Assembly (NCBI GenBank): GCA_017591395.1
Contig: WEDG01006543.1
Coordinates: 1 to 64,000, forward strand
Source: Schistocephalus solidus
Lineage: Eukaryota > Platyhelminthes > Cestoda > Diphyllobothriidea > Diphyllobothriidae
Direction: 5' to 3'
DNA length: 64,000 bases
The notes under the pieces are model-generated. The model was not told the origin of the DNA. It ran no database searches and was given only the letters and a program-made list of their open reading frames with translations. Position 1 is the stretch's first letter. Every line of letters starts with the position of its first letter. The translations under genes were made by a program, and so were the position numbers. This document shows positions 1 to 12,006 of this stretch, in pieces.

Positions 1-121
1 ATCTGTCTGAATCCATGCTGGAGATCTGATAGTAATTGGTTTTCCTCAAGGAACTTCATGGTTGCCTTCTTGATTATTGATTCACGATTTTACAGCAAAT
101 GGAGGTTAGGCTGTCAGGCCG
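1..121 (-). mobile_element. CR1-like LINE fragment, start of RT domain (family H)
   Basis: Read on the minus strand this matches the start of the reverse transcriptase of the element at 21.66-23.13 kb. It has the RP.SLTSICCKI motif, then KFLEENQL, then LQHGFRQ running off the window edge. The reading frame is broken near the start. Only the 5'-truncated beginning of the copy is visible. Bases 122-171 that follow are unassigned flank. Confidence 0.75.
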
Positions 122-171
122 ATAGTGATGACATTAGATCGAGCACCACTCTTGTATGCAGGGTATACAAA

Positions 172-904
172 TGGGGTATATATATATATAAATAAATAAA
201 TGAAATTGTATATTTAAGGCCCCAGAGGACATCATTAAACTTAGTACCGTGGTTTTAAATAAATGCAAAGTGGATAATTGCTGCACTATGTGAGCATCCA
301 TATGAACAGCAGAAATGAGTAGTATGGTAAAACATATCCGATTCAAAACGATTTGCCATTTTTAAAACAAAAGTCAACAATCTTTGGCATATACGGTGAA
401 CTGGAAAAGAAGCAGTAAAAACTCCTACGGTTAAATCGGAGGCGGAGTTCGGCGAGCCGCCAATTTAAAAAAATAGGAGAAAAAACTGCTTCACTAAAAA
501 AATTAATAGCTTAATGCAATGGGATAGTATTGTGATGTTGCTGACAACGTATGAGGGTTCGGAACGCTCCTTGTCGGGTGAGAGATAATATAGCAGTCAG
601 AGCTACTGTTTGTAAACACCAGTGGAGGTGAGAGAGGACGAACTCATCGTAGACACCAGGGTCAAAACGAAGAGGGGACAGTAGAGGTCACGAGATCATC
701 ATCGAGATGCGACCTTGCCGACTGCATAGTCCATCACCAAAGAGAGCGAAACCATCAGAACCCGCCTCGATCCTCAACTGAACCTGGAGACTATCGTCAG
801 GGTTGCAAATTCGAAGGAAAGTATCAAGGTTGTCAAGATTTGGTAATGCTAGTTTAAAGGAGTGGAAGAAAAGTGAATGCAAGGATTGACTCTGCAGAGG
901 ATGA
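172..904 (-). mobile_element. Family A LINE, 3'-UTR-only copy (A2)
   Basis: Minus-strand copy of the non-coding 3' end of family A. The same sequence is seen at 6.63-7.40 kb (minus), 9.3-9.9 kb (plus), 23.3-23.6 kb (plus) and 30.5-31.2 kb (plus). It ends, in element orientation, in a short TAAA-type simple repeat around 180-200, as CR1-like elements end in short tandem repeats rather than poly(A). It is cut off at its 5' side, in the middle of the 3' UTR. The short reading frames inside it carry no recognisable protein and are not genes. Confidence 0.7.
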
Positions 905-1184
905 TGGAAATATAATAATAATAAATAAATAATAAATAAATTGTATATTTTTAGGCCCGAGAGCCCATCATCTAAACTTAGTACCGTTGGTTTAAATAAA
1001 TACAAAGTGGATAATTGCTGCACTATGTGAGCATCCATATGAACATCAGAAATGAGTAGTATGAGTAAAACATATCCGATTCAAAACGATTTGCCATAGG
1101 AAACAAAAGTCAACTAATCTTTGGCATATACGGTGAACTGGAAAAGAAGCGGTACTCCTAGGAGTTAAATCGGAGGTGGAGTTG

Positions 1185-2880
1185 CTTGGGCAGGGCTTCG
1201 GATTTCACCAGAAGACGTTTGTGCGGTACCTTGTCAAAGGCTTTGCTCAGGTCAAAGTGAGATCACAACCACTGTCTGCTGCTCATTACGAAGGGAAGTG
1301 ACGAGGTTAAGAAAAGCTAAGTGACACACTTGCATGATCTCCCAGGTAGAAAACCATATTGTGAGTCGCTTAAGAGCTTATTTTCTAAGCAAAGAGTCGA
1401 GAATTTGATTTAAAATAATTTCAAGAAGTTTTGCAAGAGCCGGGGTTTTGTGAACGCCTCGATAATTATTTACGTCCGAACGAGATCCCGACTTGAAGAC
1501 AGAAAGAATAATAGATGTCTTCCATGAGTCAGGAAAGAAACCGTTTAAAAAGATAAACTGAGAATACATGGCTAAGCAATCAGAGCTCGGCACTCTCTTA
1601 ATAACTGAGTTTGGAATACCATCAGTCCCCGAAGAGTGCGAGTTTTTTCAGACGCATTATTTGCTTACAATTAGTTCTATGGAGAAATCAATGGTGCTGA
1701 TAACATTAAATGAGGGATGCCTGAAACGTCGGAACCGGTTCAGATTCCATCGTAAGATGATTTGCAAAAGAATGCACTAAACAATTCTGCCTTCTCAGAG
1801 TCTTCGAGAACGAATTTCATAGTTTCATTAAGTAATGGAGGTATTTCATAACCTCGTTTGAGAGCAGGATCGACGGCGGAACAGTTGAGCAACAGATTTT
1901 GCAGAGTTTGGCTCGCTGAGTGCGCGTGATTCCCTCTGTCTGTCCCGTGCAAGCCGAATCTTAGAGGCTAATTCAAAAATCTCTGCAATCCTTAGATGTA
2001 CAGATAACGAACTAGTATATTGATCTTTTTAATTGCTTCCTCAATTTCTTTTAGTCTTGGCAAAGAAAGTGGGGGACGGTGGATTCCGAAGTGTATGGCT
2101 TGACAATTTTGATTGGCACAAATTCCAGGATGTTATTTGAAACGACTGACATTAAGTCAGAAAAGACTTGCTGCATCGTTCATGGAGGAGAGATGCTGCC
2201 AATCCAATGAGTCCAAAAAGTTTGTTAATGTTCAATCTGCGAGATCAAAAATTATGAAAGGTACGAACGGCGCTAGCCTTTTCGATGAGACAATTGGTAA
2301 GCAACAGTGAATTAATGTATGGTCACTTTGGAAGAGGCCCTGCTTAAAAATCAACGAAAAGGGAGCAATGTCATTTGTGAAAATCAGATCTAAAAATATG
2401 CTTGTCTCTCGTTGAAGAACGGACAAGCTGTGACCAATTAGAGAAATTAATGGTATCCAGGAAAGGCTGAAATCTGGGTGGACAAAAGTTTGAAATCCAG
2501 TCAATTTCTGGAAAAATTAAAATCCCCCAGCGATTATTTTAATGTTAAAATCGGACTCCGAAACCAATTTAAAAATTGCACAAAGTTTCACATCATCATC
2601 GGATGATGAATTAGGCGGGTAGTAAATACATCCGAGAATAGCCTTTTGCCAGGGCGACAGGATAATGGATGCGAAGCAGTAATTACCAGAGAATGACGTG
2701 ACGTCTAGATCAAACGCGAAGTGCTTGAATGAAGCTTTAATATAGAGAAGACAACCACCACCACGCTTACTAGTGCGGTCTTGACGGTAGAGATCGTATT
2801 TGTCTATGACAAGCAAAGAGTCTGAAATTAAGGGATGGGTCCAAGATTCAGTTACACATAAAAACATCAGGCATTAACTC
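1185..2880 (-). pseudogene. LINE family A ORF2: endonuclease and partial reverse transcriptase
   Basis: An AP-like endonuclease followed by the RT start. Visible endonuclease motifs on the minus strand are TESW, YRQDR..RGGGCLLYIK, GCIYYPPNSS and, near 2330, SDHTLIHCCLP. An extra G in a G-run at about 2533 breaks the frame inside the GDFNFPEIDW motif; the copy at 5.6 kb reads through it. The region 1952-1378 has the linker and the RT-entry sequence FPDSWKTSIILSVFKSGSRSD followed by NNYRGVH. It ends at about 1185, where it fuses to the 3' UTR. It is not functional. Confidence 0.7.
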
Positions 2881-2989
2881 GAAAAGAAATGGCTCCTAAG
2901 TTGGGCCATCTTATTTATAACAGATCTAGCATTAAGTAATATGACATCAAGGGTAGTTCGAGTATCCAAACTAGGGTTATCGTTATTAA

Positions 2990-4419
2990 TTAAAAAAAAT
3001 TTGGCGGTGGGTAATTAAGTTGGAAATTATTGTGGCTTGGAGGGTAATTGCAAACTGCGCCATAACGATTGGTATATAGAACGTCATTAACAAAAGGCTG
3101 AGAGGGATATCTGAAAGGTGTAGGAATAAAACTTTCCGGTATCGAACCACCATAGGAGTTACGACCGGGATATGCCTGTTGGTAGTTAAAAAAACGGAAT
3201 GACGGGAAGTTAGATGGGATATAAGGGCTGATGGGAGATGGCAAGCAGTTAAAAAGAATTAAATGCTGGAATGTCAGGTCTTGTATATCGGTTTAAATGG
3301 TTAGGGTTATTTGCCTGTTGGAGAGGCTTGCTTAGTTTTGGAGAGGGCAGTATGCGATTACTGAGACCTGCGCTATCTTGCTTTTGGGTCTGGGTTAGAT
3401 TTGCGTCCTTCGGAAAACCTGTCTTAGGTGATATAATTGAGGGTATAAGATGACCCGTGGGGTTATGGGACGAGCTAGCTTGTGGAGGGTTAAATAAGTT
3501 AAATTTAGATGATTGCTGATTTTGTATTTGAAGAAGGTTATTTATGCGATTTGGCTCGGGAAATTTCCCGGAGAGGCCTGGAGAATTGCGTTTAAGAGGG
3601 GAAACTGGCAGTCTATGTGCTTTAGACGGGTGAGACGGTATAAATGCTTTAGACGGGGTCGCAAACATTACAGGCGGGCTGAAAACGCCGGAGATTGCAG
3701 TATTCAGCCGCGAGGGAGACGAAGTAGAAGGTTGAGTGGAGGGGCTGACCGAACTAGACATCTGAGAAGATGAATTAGCAGTTGCATTGACGTTAGTGGA
3801 AATACGACCAGACTTATGAATATTAGGTTGAGAAATTGATGATAAGAAGGACACATTTCTTCGCTCCATTGGTGTAAGATCTCGACAAAGGAAACATTTT
3901 TGTCATTTCCAAATAGCGAAGTGCGACCTCGTTGAGCAAAAGATTGAGTCAACCTCAACTGTTGACAACAATTTAACTAGTATAGGAGGATTCTTGCTAC
4001 GCGAAGAGAGGCGTTTTGCTTCCACTATTTTTGTAGTTGAAACCACCCGAGTACAAAAAGTCCATAGCAACGTCAACTGGGCGTCTGTGTATGGGAGCAT
4101 TTTTTAGGAGAAAATTGTGATTGCGTTTCTGTCTATCAAAAGCCTCGCTGGCGACCAAGTGAACAAGCGAATCGAGACGCCTGCAATCCTGAGAGGGAAC
4201 ATCAGATAGGTTACCATCGAACAGATTGCCGAGTATAGACAAAATGGATCCAAACTTCATAATGAAGTCGTTGCAGTTCTGTAAAGCGGACAGATCTAGC
4301 TGTTTAGCTTTAACTATGGGTTGGACATTTGAGTCAATGTTGAAACTGCTAGGTGTATTCAAGCATCGTTTTGGTCCCGAGGCATGTAGTTTACGACGAA
4401 TTGAGCTTGTTGGTTTCAT
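2990..4419 (-). pseudogene. LINE family A ORF1 (decayed)
   Basis: This is the presumed nucleic-acid-binding first protein of the family A retrotransposon. It starts with ATG at 4419 (MKPTSSIRRK). A related N terminus occurs in family D at 12006 (MKPQSARRRK) and 24736, which supports this as the true start. The 4419-3997 segment ends with the conserved RRPVDV..FLYSGGFNY block. A frameshift follows near 4020, and the reading continues through 3958-3704 and then a Ser/Pro-rich stretch (3869-3249) and a Tyr/Pro/Asn-rich end (3244-2990). I see no complete zinc knuckle. ORF2 lies just downstream in the element. Confidence 0.6.
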
Positions 4420-5000
4420 CTTTCGTCGAAAATAAGAGTTAAATCTATGCAGGATACGCAGGGTAAAATAAATTTATGAAATTTCAACTTAATTCTATCT
4501 TAGCGCTTTATAATTCTACGTTTTCTACAGGGATTTATAGGGAAAGCAAGTTGTAGTTGTCTAAAGACTAGAAATTCAAAACTTTATCAGCAATTTAGTC
4601 AATAAAGATAGCAGGAAACAAATAAATCCGTAAAAGTTGAGAACGAGAAATGAGGCTATGTCAGGTGAATAGTATGACACTGTATAGTTCAACCTAATGT
4701 TAAATACAAAGACCACAGGTAATTATATACGATTAAGGGCTAGAATGCAAAACTTTTATCTGCAATAAAGCCAATAACGACAGTATAAACGAAAAAAACG
4801 TTCAAATTTTAGATTTCACTTCAGAGAAACCCAATAATTAACACACAGGTTTCAGACGAAAGCTGAACGTTGTGACATGCATCACAACGAACGCACAATG
4901 GGAAAAGCGGTTAAAAGAGCCGGTTAACAATAAACTACACAAAAATCAAGTATGTCAGCAATAAACTAGAGCAGCATGAACACAGAGTCACCGCACCTGG
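4420..5000 (-). repeat. Family A 5' UTR with diverged monomer repeats
   Basis: Non-coding sequence upstream of ORF1. It contains related blocks at about 4575-4680 and 4740-4830, both with an ATGCAAAACTTT..CAGCAAT..A(A)GCCAATAA-type core, and a weaker third at about 4945-4970. The junction motif GAGGCTATGT.GGTGAA is at about 4649, with a variant GGATACGCAGGGT at about 4450. The same motifs occur in the 5' UTRs of families D, E and element I. The spacing and outer limit are approximate. Confidence 0.5.
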
Positions 5001-5448
5001 TCAAGTCAACCTTTAAGACAGTAGTATATTTACTACAGCAGTGCCCAAAAAGGCGCAACCAAAAGCACACAATGCTCACTATTTAAACTTTGCGAACCCA
5101 AACGCCCTAAAAATTCAGAAGGTTGTACCTTTCGTCCTCCTGCCCAACAGCATTATTAACCACGCCGTAGTAAACGTTAATATCTAATTATTACGTTCAA
5201 AGAATTAGGAATACCCCACATTCTCACTTGAAATACCTATCCAACAAAAGGTTTCTATAATAACACCTCTATAACACTTCGATAAAAACACCTCTATAAT
5301 AACGCCTCCGATTCCGTCAGGATTGCATATAAGTAGCCTCAACCACTGTCGTCTTAAATAATTTATATTTGGTTAGCGCCAGGAAGGCACTTTCGAAAGA
5401 AACATTAGTAAAGAAATAAAATTATGAAAATGTGTGCAGATAAAATAA
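5001..5448. other. Gene-free stretch between elements A and B
   Basis: I see no coding sequence. There is a small direct repeat of ACACCTCTATAA-like units at about 5258-5305. The rest is AT-rich sequence of unknown origin, possibly the outer part of the family A 5' UTR. Confidence 0.4.
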
Positions 5449-6624
5449 AATACTTCCCGTTTGATCTAGACGTCCTGTCATTCTCGGGTAATTACTGCTT
5501 CACATCCATTATCCTGTCGCCCTGGCAAAAGTCTATTCTCGGGTGTATTTACTACCCGCCTAATTCATCATCAGATGATGATGTGAAACTTTGTGAAATT
5601 TTTAAATTGGTTTCGGAGTCAAATTTTAACAATTAAAATAATTGCTGGGGATTTTAATTTTCCAGAAATTGACTGGATTTCAAACTTTTGTCCACCCAGA
5701 TTTCAGCCTTTCCTAGATACCATTAATTTCTCTAATTGCTCACAGATTGTCCGTTCTTCAACGAGAGAAAAGCATATTTTAGATCTGATTTTCACAAACG
5801 ACATTGCTCCCTTCTTTGTTGATTTTAAGCAAGGCCTCTTACAAAGTGACCATACATTAATTCACTGTTGCTTACCAATTGTCTCATCGAAAAAGGCTAG
5901 TGCCGTTCGTACCTATCATAATTTTGACCTCGCAGATATGAGCTTAATTAACAACTTTTTGGACTCATTGGATTGGCAGCATCTCTCCTTCATGAACGAT
6001 GCAGCAAGTCTTTCTGACTTAATGTCAATCGTTTCAAATAACATCCTGGAATTTGTGCCAACCAAAATTGTCAAGCCCTACACTTCGGAATCCACCGTCC
6101 CCCACTTTCTTTCGCCAAAACTAAAGAAATTGAGGAAGCAATTAAAAGATCAATATACTAGTTCGTTATCTGTACATCTAAGGATTGCAGAGATTTTCGA
6201 ATTAGCTTATAAGATTCGGCTTGCACGGGACAGACAGAGGGAATCACGCGCACTCAGCGAGCCAAACTCTGCAAAATCTGTTGCTCAACTGTTCCGCCGT
6301 CGATCCTGCTCTAAACGAGGTTATGAAATACCTCCATTACTTAATGTAACTAAGAAATTCCTTCTCGAAGACTCTGAGAAGGCAAAATTGTTTAGTGCAT
6401 TCTTTGCAAATCATCTTACGATGAAAGCTGACCCAGTTCCGACGTTTCAGGCATCCTTATTTAATGTTATCAGTACCATTGATTTCTCCATAGAACTAAT
6501 TCGTAAGCAAATAATGCGTCTGAAAAACTCGCATTCTTTGGGGACTGACGGTATTCCAAACTAAATTATTAAGAGAGTGCAAAGCTTTCCCCGATGGCTT
6601 TGCCATATATTCTCAGTTTATCTT
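5449..6624 (+). mobile_element. Family A LINE, ORF2 first half (element B, 5' part)
   Basis: Plus-strand copy of family A ORF2, 5'-truncated inside the endonuclease. It reads FDLDVLSFSGNYCF, then SIILSPWQKSILGCIYYPPN. After a one-base frameshift near 5630 it continues from 5593 to 6564 as one long frame: GDFNFPEIDW, LDLIFTNDIAPF, SDHTLIHCCLP, then the basic linker and the RT entry (SLGTDGIPN). The catalytic Asp of GDFN and the His of SDH are present. Just after this the element is interrupted by an opposite-strand insertion (6625-7909) and resumes at 7910. Confidence 0.8.
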
Positions 6625-7909
6625 ATAAATAAATAAATAAATAAATTGTATATTTAAGGCCCAGAGGACCCCATCATTACAAACTTAGTATCATGGTTTA
6701 AATAAATACAAAGTGGATAATTGCTGCACTATGTGAGCATCCATATGAACAGCAGAAATGAGTAGTATGGTGAACATATCCGATTCAAAAAGATTTGCCA
6801 TTTTTAAAACAAAAGTCAACAATCGTTGGCATATACGGTGAACTCGAAAAGAAGCAGTTAAAAAAAACTCCTAGGGTTAAATCGGAGGCGGAGTTCGGCG
6901 AGCCGCCAATTTAAAAAAATAGGAGAAAAATCTGCTTCACAAAAAAATTAATAGCTAAATGCAATGGGATAGTATTATGATGTTGCTGACTGCGTATGAG
7001 GGTTCGGGACGCTCCTTGTCGGGTGAGAGGTAATATAGCAGTCAGAGCTACTGTTTATAAACACCAGTGGAGGTGAGAGAGGACGAACTCATCGTAGACA
7101 ACATGGTCGAAACGAAGAGGGGACAGTAGAGGTCACGAGATCATCATCGAGATGCGACCTTGCTGACTGTATAGTCCATCACCAAAGAGGCGAAACCATC
7201 AGAACCCACTACGATCATCAACAGATCCTGGAGACTATCGTCAGGGTGGCAAATTTGAAGGAAAGTATCAAGGTTGTCAAGAGTTGGCAATGCTAGTTTA
7301 AAAAGGAGGGAAGAAAAAAAGTGAATGCAAAGATTGACTCTGCAGAGGATGATGGAAAATATAATAAGAGACCCATATAATATCAAGGGAGCTGCCTCAA
7401 ATACCAGGAGGACCCTTTTCAAAATCCAAAAGTTGCGAGTTTGGGAAAGAAACAGACAATAAGGACTTTATATCTTTCGAAGTTAAATGTTTGCGTAATT
7501 TGGTTTTGAAAATAGCTAATGTAGACGACAACCTAATTTGCAGTGGTAGATTATTCCATATGAAAGCATATTTGAAGGCAAAATACTGAGACCGGTTGGT
7601 TGTGGAGCTAAGGGGTGGTGAAATGAACATGGAGGAATAACGAGTGGCATAGGGTCGATTAACCGGAGTGAGAGCGTTAATTCGTGGGATATTTGGGCTA
7701 GAATTAACGCGAAACAGGAAGCAGAGACCAGCTTCGAGTCTTCTAACCCACAGAAATTTAATGTTTGCTAACTGGCATCTATCCGTATAAGAGAAACTGG
7801 ATCCAGGAAGAGAAAATAATTTTCGAGTAAAAACCCTCTGAACTTTTTCAATCTTACTGCGGTCAGAGGCGTTCATCAGCCCAAATAGGGGACAGCAGTA
7901 AACGGATTC
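6625..7909 (-). mobile_element. Family A LINE, 5'-truncated copy nested inside element B (C)
   Basis: Minus-strand insertion. It begins, in its own orientation, at 7909 in the RT C-terminal region (CCPLFGLMNASDRSKIEKVQ, in frame to 7397), then the 3' UTR, ending in a TAAA-type repeat at 6625-6645. Compared with element A, the host sequence around it would join FLNG to FPDSWKTS, so this is a clean insertion into element B. A TAAA on each side (6625-6628 and 7910-7913) could be the target duplication but is indistinguishable from the tail repeat. Confidence 0.8.
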
Positions 7910-9916
7910 TAAAGGGATTCTTTCCTGACTCCTGGAAGACATCTATTATTCTTTTTGTCTTCAAGTCGGGATCTCGTTCGGACGTAAATAATTATAGAGG
8001 CGTTCACAAATCCCCGGTTCTCGCAAAACTTCTTGCAAAAATTATTTTAATCAAAGTATTCGACTTTTGCTTAGACAATATGCTCTTAAGCGACTCGCAA
8101 TATGTTTTTCTACCTGGGAGATCATGCAAAGTGTGTCATTTAGCTTTACTTAACCTCGTCACTTCCCTTCGTAATGAGCAGCAGTCAGTGGTTGTGATCT
8201 ACTTTGACCTGAGCAAAGCCTTTGACAAGATACCGCACAGACGTCTTCTGGTGAAACTGGAAGCCCTCGGCATCCGGCCTCCTCTCCTTGACTTCGTTGG
8301 TTCCTACTTGTCTAACCGCAGCCAGAAGGTCTTAGTAGGTAATAGCTACTCGACGCCTCAACCGATCACGAGTGGTGTTTTTCAAGGCATGGTTCTAGGT
8401 CCCCTTCTCTTTTTTCTGTACACAAACGAAATTTCAGCTTAACTCACAAATTCACAAAACTTCGTTTACGCTGACGATCTCAAGTGCATTTTTTTCCCTT
8501 TTTTAAAGACACTGCCAATAGTTGCGTGGATAAAAATCAACACTGATCTACGTATGCTCTCACGTTGGACCTGTACTTGGCAGATGAAATTTTCTCCATC
8601 CAAGAGCAGTTTCATGTGTTTTGTGCCCCACCAAGCTTCCTGGACCCCTAGTATTTCAAAATAGTACACTTTTAGAACGATCAACCATAAAAGACTTAGG
8701 TCTAAGTTACACGAACAGGCTAGCATAATCACCTCATGCAGATCGAATTTCTGCAATGGCTGCACAGATATGTGGTTTTATATCGCATAATTTCTTCCTT
8801 CCGGAAATAAAGTTAGACCTGTACCGCATGTTTGTTCTTCCTATTCTAGAATACTGCTGTCCCCTCTTTGGGCTGATGAACGCCTCTGACCGCAGTAAGA
8901 TTGAAAAAGTTCAGAGGGTTTTTACTCGAAGACTATTTTCTCGTCCTGGATTCAGTATCTCTTATACGGATAGATGCCAGTTAGCAAACATTAAATTTCT
9001 GTGTGTTAGAAGACTCGAAGCCGGTCTCTGCTACCTGTTTCGCGTTAAATCTAGCCCGAATCTCACACGAATTAACTCTCTCACTCCGGTAGATAGACCC
9101 TATGCCACTCTTAATTCCTCCATGATCATTTCACCACCCCTTAGCTCCACAACTAACCGGTCTCAGTTTTTGCCTCGAAATATGCTTTCATCTGGAATAA
9201 TCTTCCACTGAAATTTATTTTGTGGTCCACATTAGCTATTTTTCAAAACAAAGTTACGCAAACATTTAACTTCGGAAGATATAAAGTCCTTATTTTCTGT
9301 TTCCTTCCCTAACTCGCAACTTTTGGATTTCGACAAGGGTCCTCCTGGTATTTGAGGCAGCTTCCTGGATATTATATTGGTCTCTTATTATTTGTCCATC
9401 ATCCTCTGCAGAGTCAATCTTTGCATTAACTTTTTCGCCCCCCTCCTTTTAAACTAGCATCACCAAGTCTTGAAAACCTTGGTATTTTCCTCCGCTTTTG
9501 CTTCCCCGGCGATAGTCTTTAGGTTCAGTTGAGGATCAAGGCGGGTTCTGATGGTTTTACCTCTTTGATTGGTGGACTATGCAGTCGGCAAGGTCGCATC
9601 ACGATGATGATATCATGACCTTTTAAATGTTTCTTTTCGTTTTGACCCTGGTGTCCACGATGTGTTCATCTTCTCTCACCTCCACTGGTGGTTACAAACA
9701 GTAGCTCTGACTGCTATATTATCTCTCACACGAGCGTTCCGAACCCTCATACGTTGTCAGCAACATCAAAGCACTATCCCATTGCATCTAGCTATTAATG
9801 TTTTAGTGAAGCACTTTTTTTCCCTAATTTCTTTTAAATTGGTGGCTCGCTGAACTCCGCCTCCGATTCAACCAAAGGAGCTTTTTTTACTGCTTCTTTT
9901 CTAGTTAACCGTTTAT
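7910..9916 (+). mobile_element. Family A LINE, ORF2 second half and 3' UTR (element B, 3' part)
   Basis: Continuation of element B after the nested insertion. It carries the RT core: SDSQYVFLPGRSCK, DLSKAFDKIPHRRLL, SGVFQGMVLGPLLFFLY, then FVYADDLK at about 8461 with the catalytic YADD. The thumb/C-terminal part follows (8756-9211, LPILEYCCPLFGLMNASDRS), with stop codons and frameshifts around 8443 and 8510. The 3' UTR runs to about 9916, where it stops without its TAAA tail, abutting element D. The palm motifs are intact but the reading frame is broken. Confidence 0.8.
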
Positions 9917-11126
9917 GTTACGGGATAAAAGCCAGGATTTTTTTCTGTGAGGCTCTGCAATTGCTCACGGAAAAAGTGTGGATTGTTGATTGCGAATATG
10001 CTATGCCAATCTAGAGTGCTTACGAAATTATTTATCATTTTATGGTTTGTGTTAGCAAAGTCGAGGTTATTGCATTTAACCTCAGGCTTCGTAAGAAGGG
10101 GACTGGAAAACAACAGTGAATTATTGCGTGATCACTTGTGAAAAGATACTGATGAAAAAAAATAAAGAGAGGGTGGACATCATTTGTAAAATTTAAATCT
10201 AAAATGTTGTCATTTCTAGTAACTGATCTGACCAGTTGGGACATGTTTGAAAAGTTAATAGTATCGACCAATTTCTGATGTTTAGGCGGAGAGGAATTTG
10301 CCTGCCAGTCAATGTCTGGCAGATTGAAATCGCCTACGATTATTTTGACATCAAATTGAGTGTCTGCAACTTTTTCAAATAGTTAACAGAGCTCGCTTTC
10401 ATTGGCAGAACAACACGGAGGATTATAGACACAACAAATTACCGCTTTTTTATTGTGCGGGAGGATGGCTTAAACAAAGCAGCAGAAAAAGGAACAAAAT
10501 GCTGAGCTACCAAAGGGAAATGTACAAAGGATGACTTAATATCAAGAAGTCAAACACCGCTACGTATTTCAGCGCGGCCTTTTCGGTACAAATTGAAATT
10601 ATCTATAGCAAGCATTGAGTCAGAAATAAGAGAGTGAGCCTAGGATTCTGTGATGCACAGCACATCTGGGTCAAGCTCAAAGGCTATTGTTCTAAGCTCA
10701 GCCATCTTATTTACAACTGATCTCGCATTGAGTGTATCGAAGCAGAGTGTATTTCGAGCTGCAGGTTACGCTCATCGGTATTTATAAAAAAAGGATAATT
10801 TGGTGGCGGAGAAGAAAACTGGAAAGAAGTAACGAAATGTGGGAAACAAAATTGCTCTGCTTTATAATTTGTCGAAATGTTACTGTTAAAAGAACTGAGA
10901 TTATTGTACAACGGCTTATTTGGATGTAAACCATGGCAGGCAAGGCTATATTACAGCGTGAGAAAGATAGGGGGTGGCATAGAAATAAGATTGTACGGGA
11001 AGTTAGCATAAATTGGCGGAAAACGTGCATTTGATAAAGGAATAAATGATTTCGAAAAACTGGTAACATAATTAGAAGGGGTAATTATTTGGGGATTTTG
11101 GCCACCTTTTGGGTTGGGAAGGGTGC

Positions 11127-12006
11127 TTACATTAGCGTTCGCAGATGTTGTAGATGCTGAGGGGTTAGCAGGTTTCCCATCGGTAATAAAATAACTGATT
11201 TAATGCCTGGCTTAACCAATGATTCAGATTTACTGGAAGTTTTCTTAGGCTTAGTAGATTTGGCAGCTATAGCAGGCATGGTTTGCTTGGGATGAGAAAG
11301 AAGTGGAGTTGACACGATTTCACTCGAACCAGGAACAAGGTTAACGGGTAAAGATTCAGCTGGAATTGAAATTTCTGTCGATCCGGAGGGCCGTGGGCTT
11401 GCATTCGCTAGGGGACAAACCTCTGATATAACTTTTGGTATTGAAGGTGTAGACCAAGGCTTCTCGTTTGCTAATGAGTTTAAAACCTGTCGTTCCATTC
11501 GGGTTTTATTCCTACAGATAAACAACTTTTTTTCAAAAAGTGTGCTGAGTGCTCTTGTTTAGAAAAAATAAGGTTCACTTCAATTGCCAACAATTGCTTG
11601 ACCAGGATTAGCGAGTTTTCGCTAGGAGATGACAACCTTTTAGCTTCAGCGATATTAAAGTTAAAGCCGCATGAGTAAAGGAAATGAAATTCGACGTCCA
11701 GCGGGATTTAACTGTTATGGACGTTTTTTAAAGAAAGTTAAAACTTCTTTTATGTCGGTCATATGACTCAGTACTAACCATGTATATAAAAGGCTCAAGT
11801 TTCTAGCATTGTTGAGTAGTGAGTGAAGACAACTTTTCCTCAAAAATGGTACCAAGGATCGTGAAGAGAGACCCATATTTAGATATAAATGTATTAAAGT
11901 TTTCCAGGGCGTCAAGGTATAATTTCTTCCATCTTGCGGTTGGTTGCTCCAAGGGAAGTTTTACGCTAAGAGGATGTTTGCGTCTACGCGCTGACTGGGG
12001 TTTCAT
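11127..12006 (-). pseudogene. LINE family D ORF1 (decayed)
   Basis: First protein of the family D retrotransposon. The start at 12006 (MKPQSARRRKHPLS) matches the family A ORF1 start and a second family D copy at 24736. The N-terminal block has LENFNTFISKYGSLFTILG, and the conserved FLYS.GFNF block follows at about 11660 on the minus strand. After frameshifts, 11525-11127 is a Pro/Ser/Lys-rich, low-complexity segment. No zinc knuckle or other catalytic motif is visible. Confidence 0.55.

Larger units (their letters stand above)
905..5000 (-). mobile_element. Family A CR1-like LINE, 5' end present, internally deleted (A)
   Basis: Minus-strand order is 5' UTR (about 5000-4420), ORF1 (4419-2990), ORF2 endonuclease (2880-2230), the beginning of the reverse transcriptase (about 1950-1185), then directly the 3' UTR (about 1180-905) and a TAAA-type tail. 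The palm, thumb and C terminus of the RT are missing: around 1185 the RT motif (RLLVK.EAL) jumps straight into 3'-UTR sequence, so a large internal segment has been deleted. The coding parts contain several frameshifts. The copy is dead. Exact outer limits are uncertain. Confidence 0.7.

Noticed and set aside
2513..2540. Apparent GDFN to GGFN change in the family A endonuclease
   Set aside because: The base sequence shows an extra G in a G-run, that is, a frameshift; the Asp codon is still there in the next frame.
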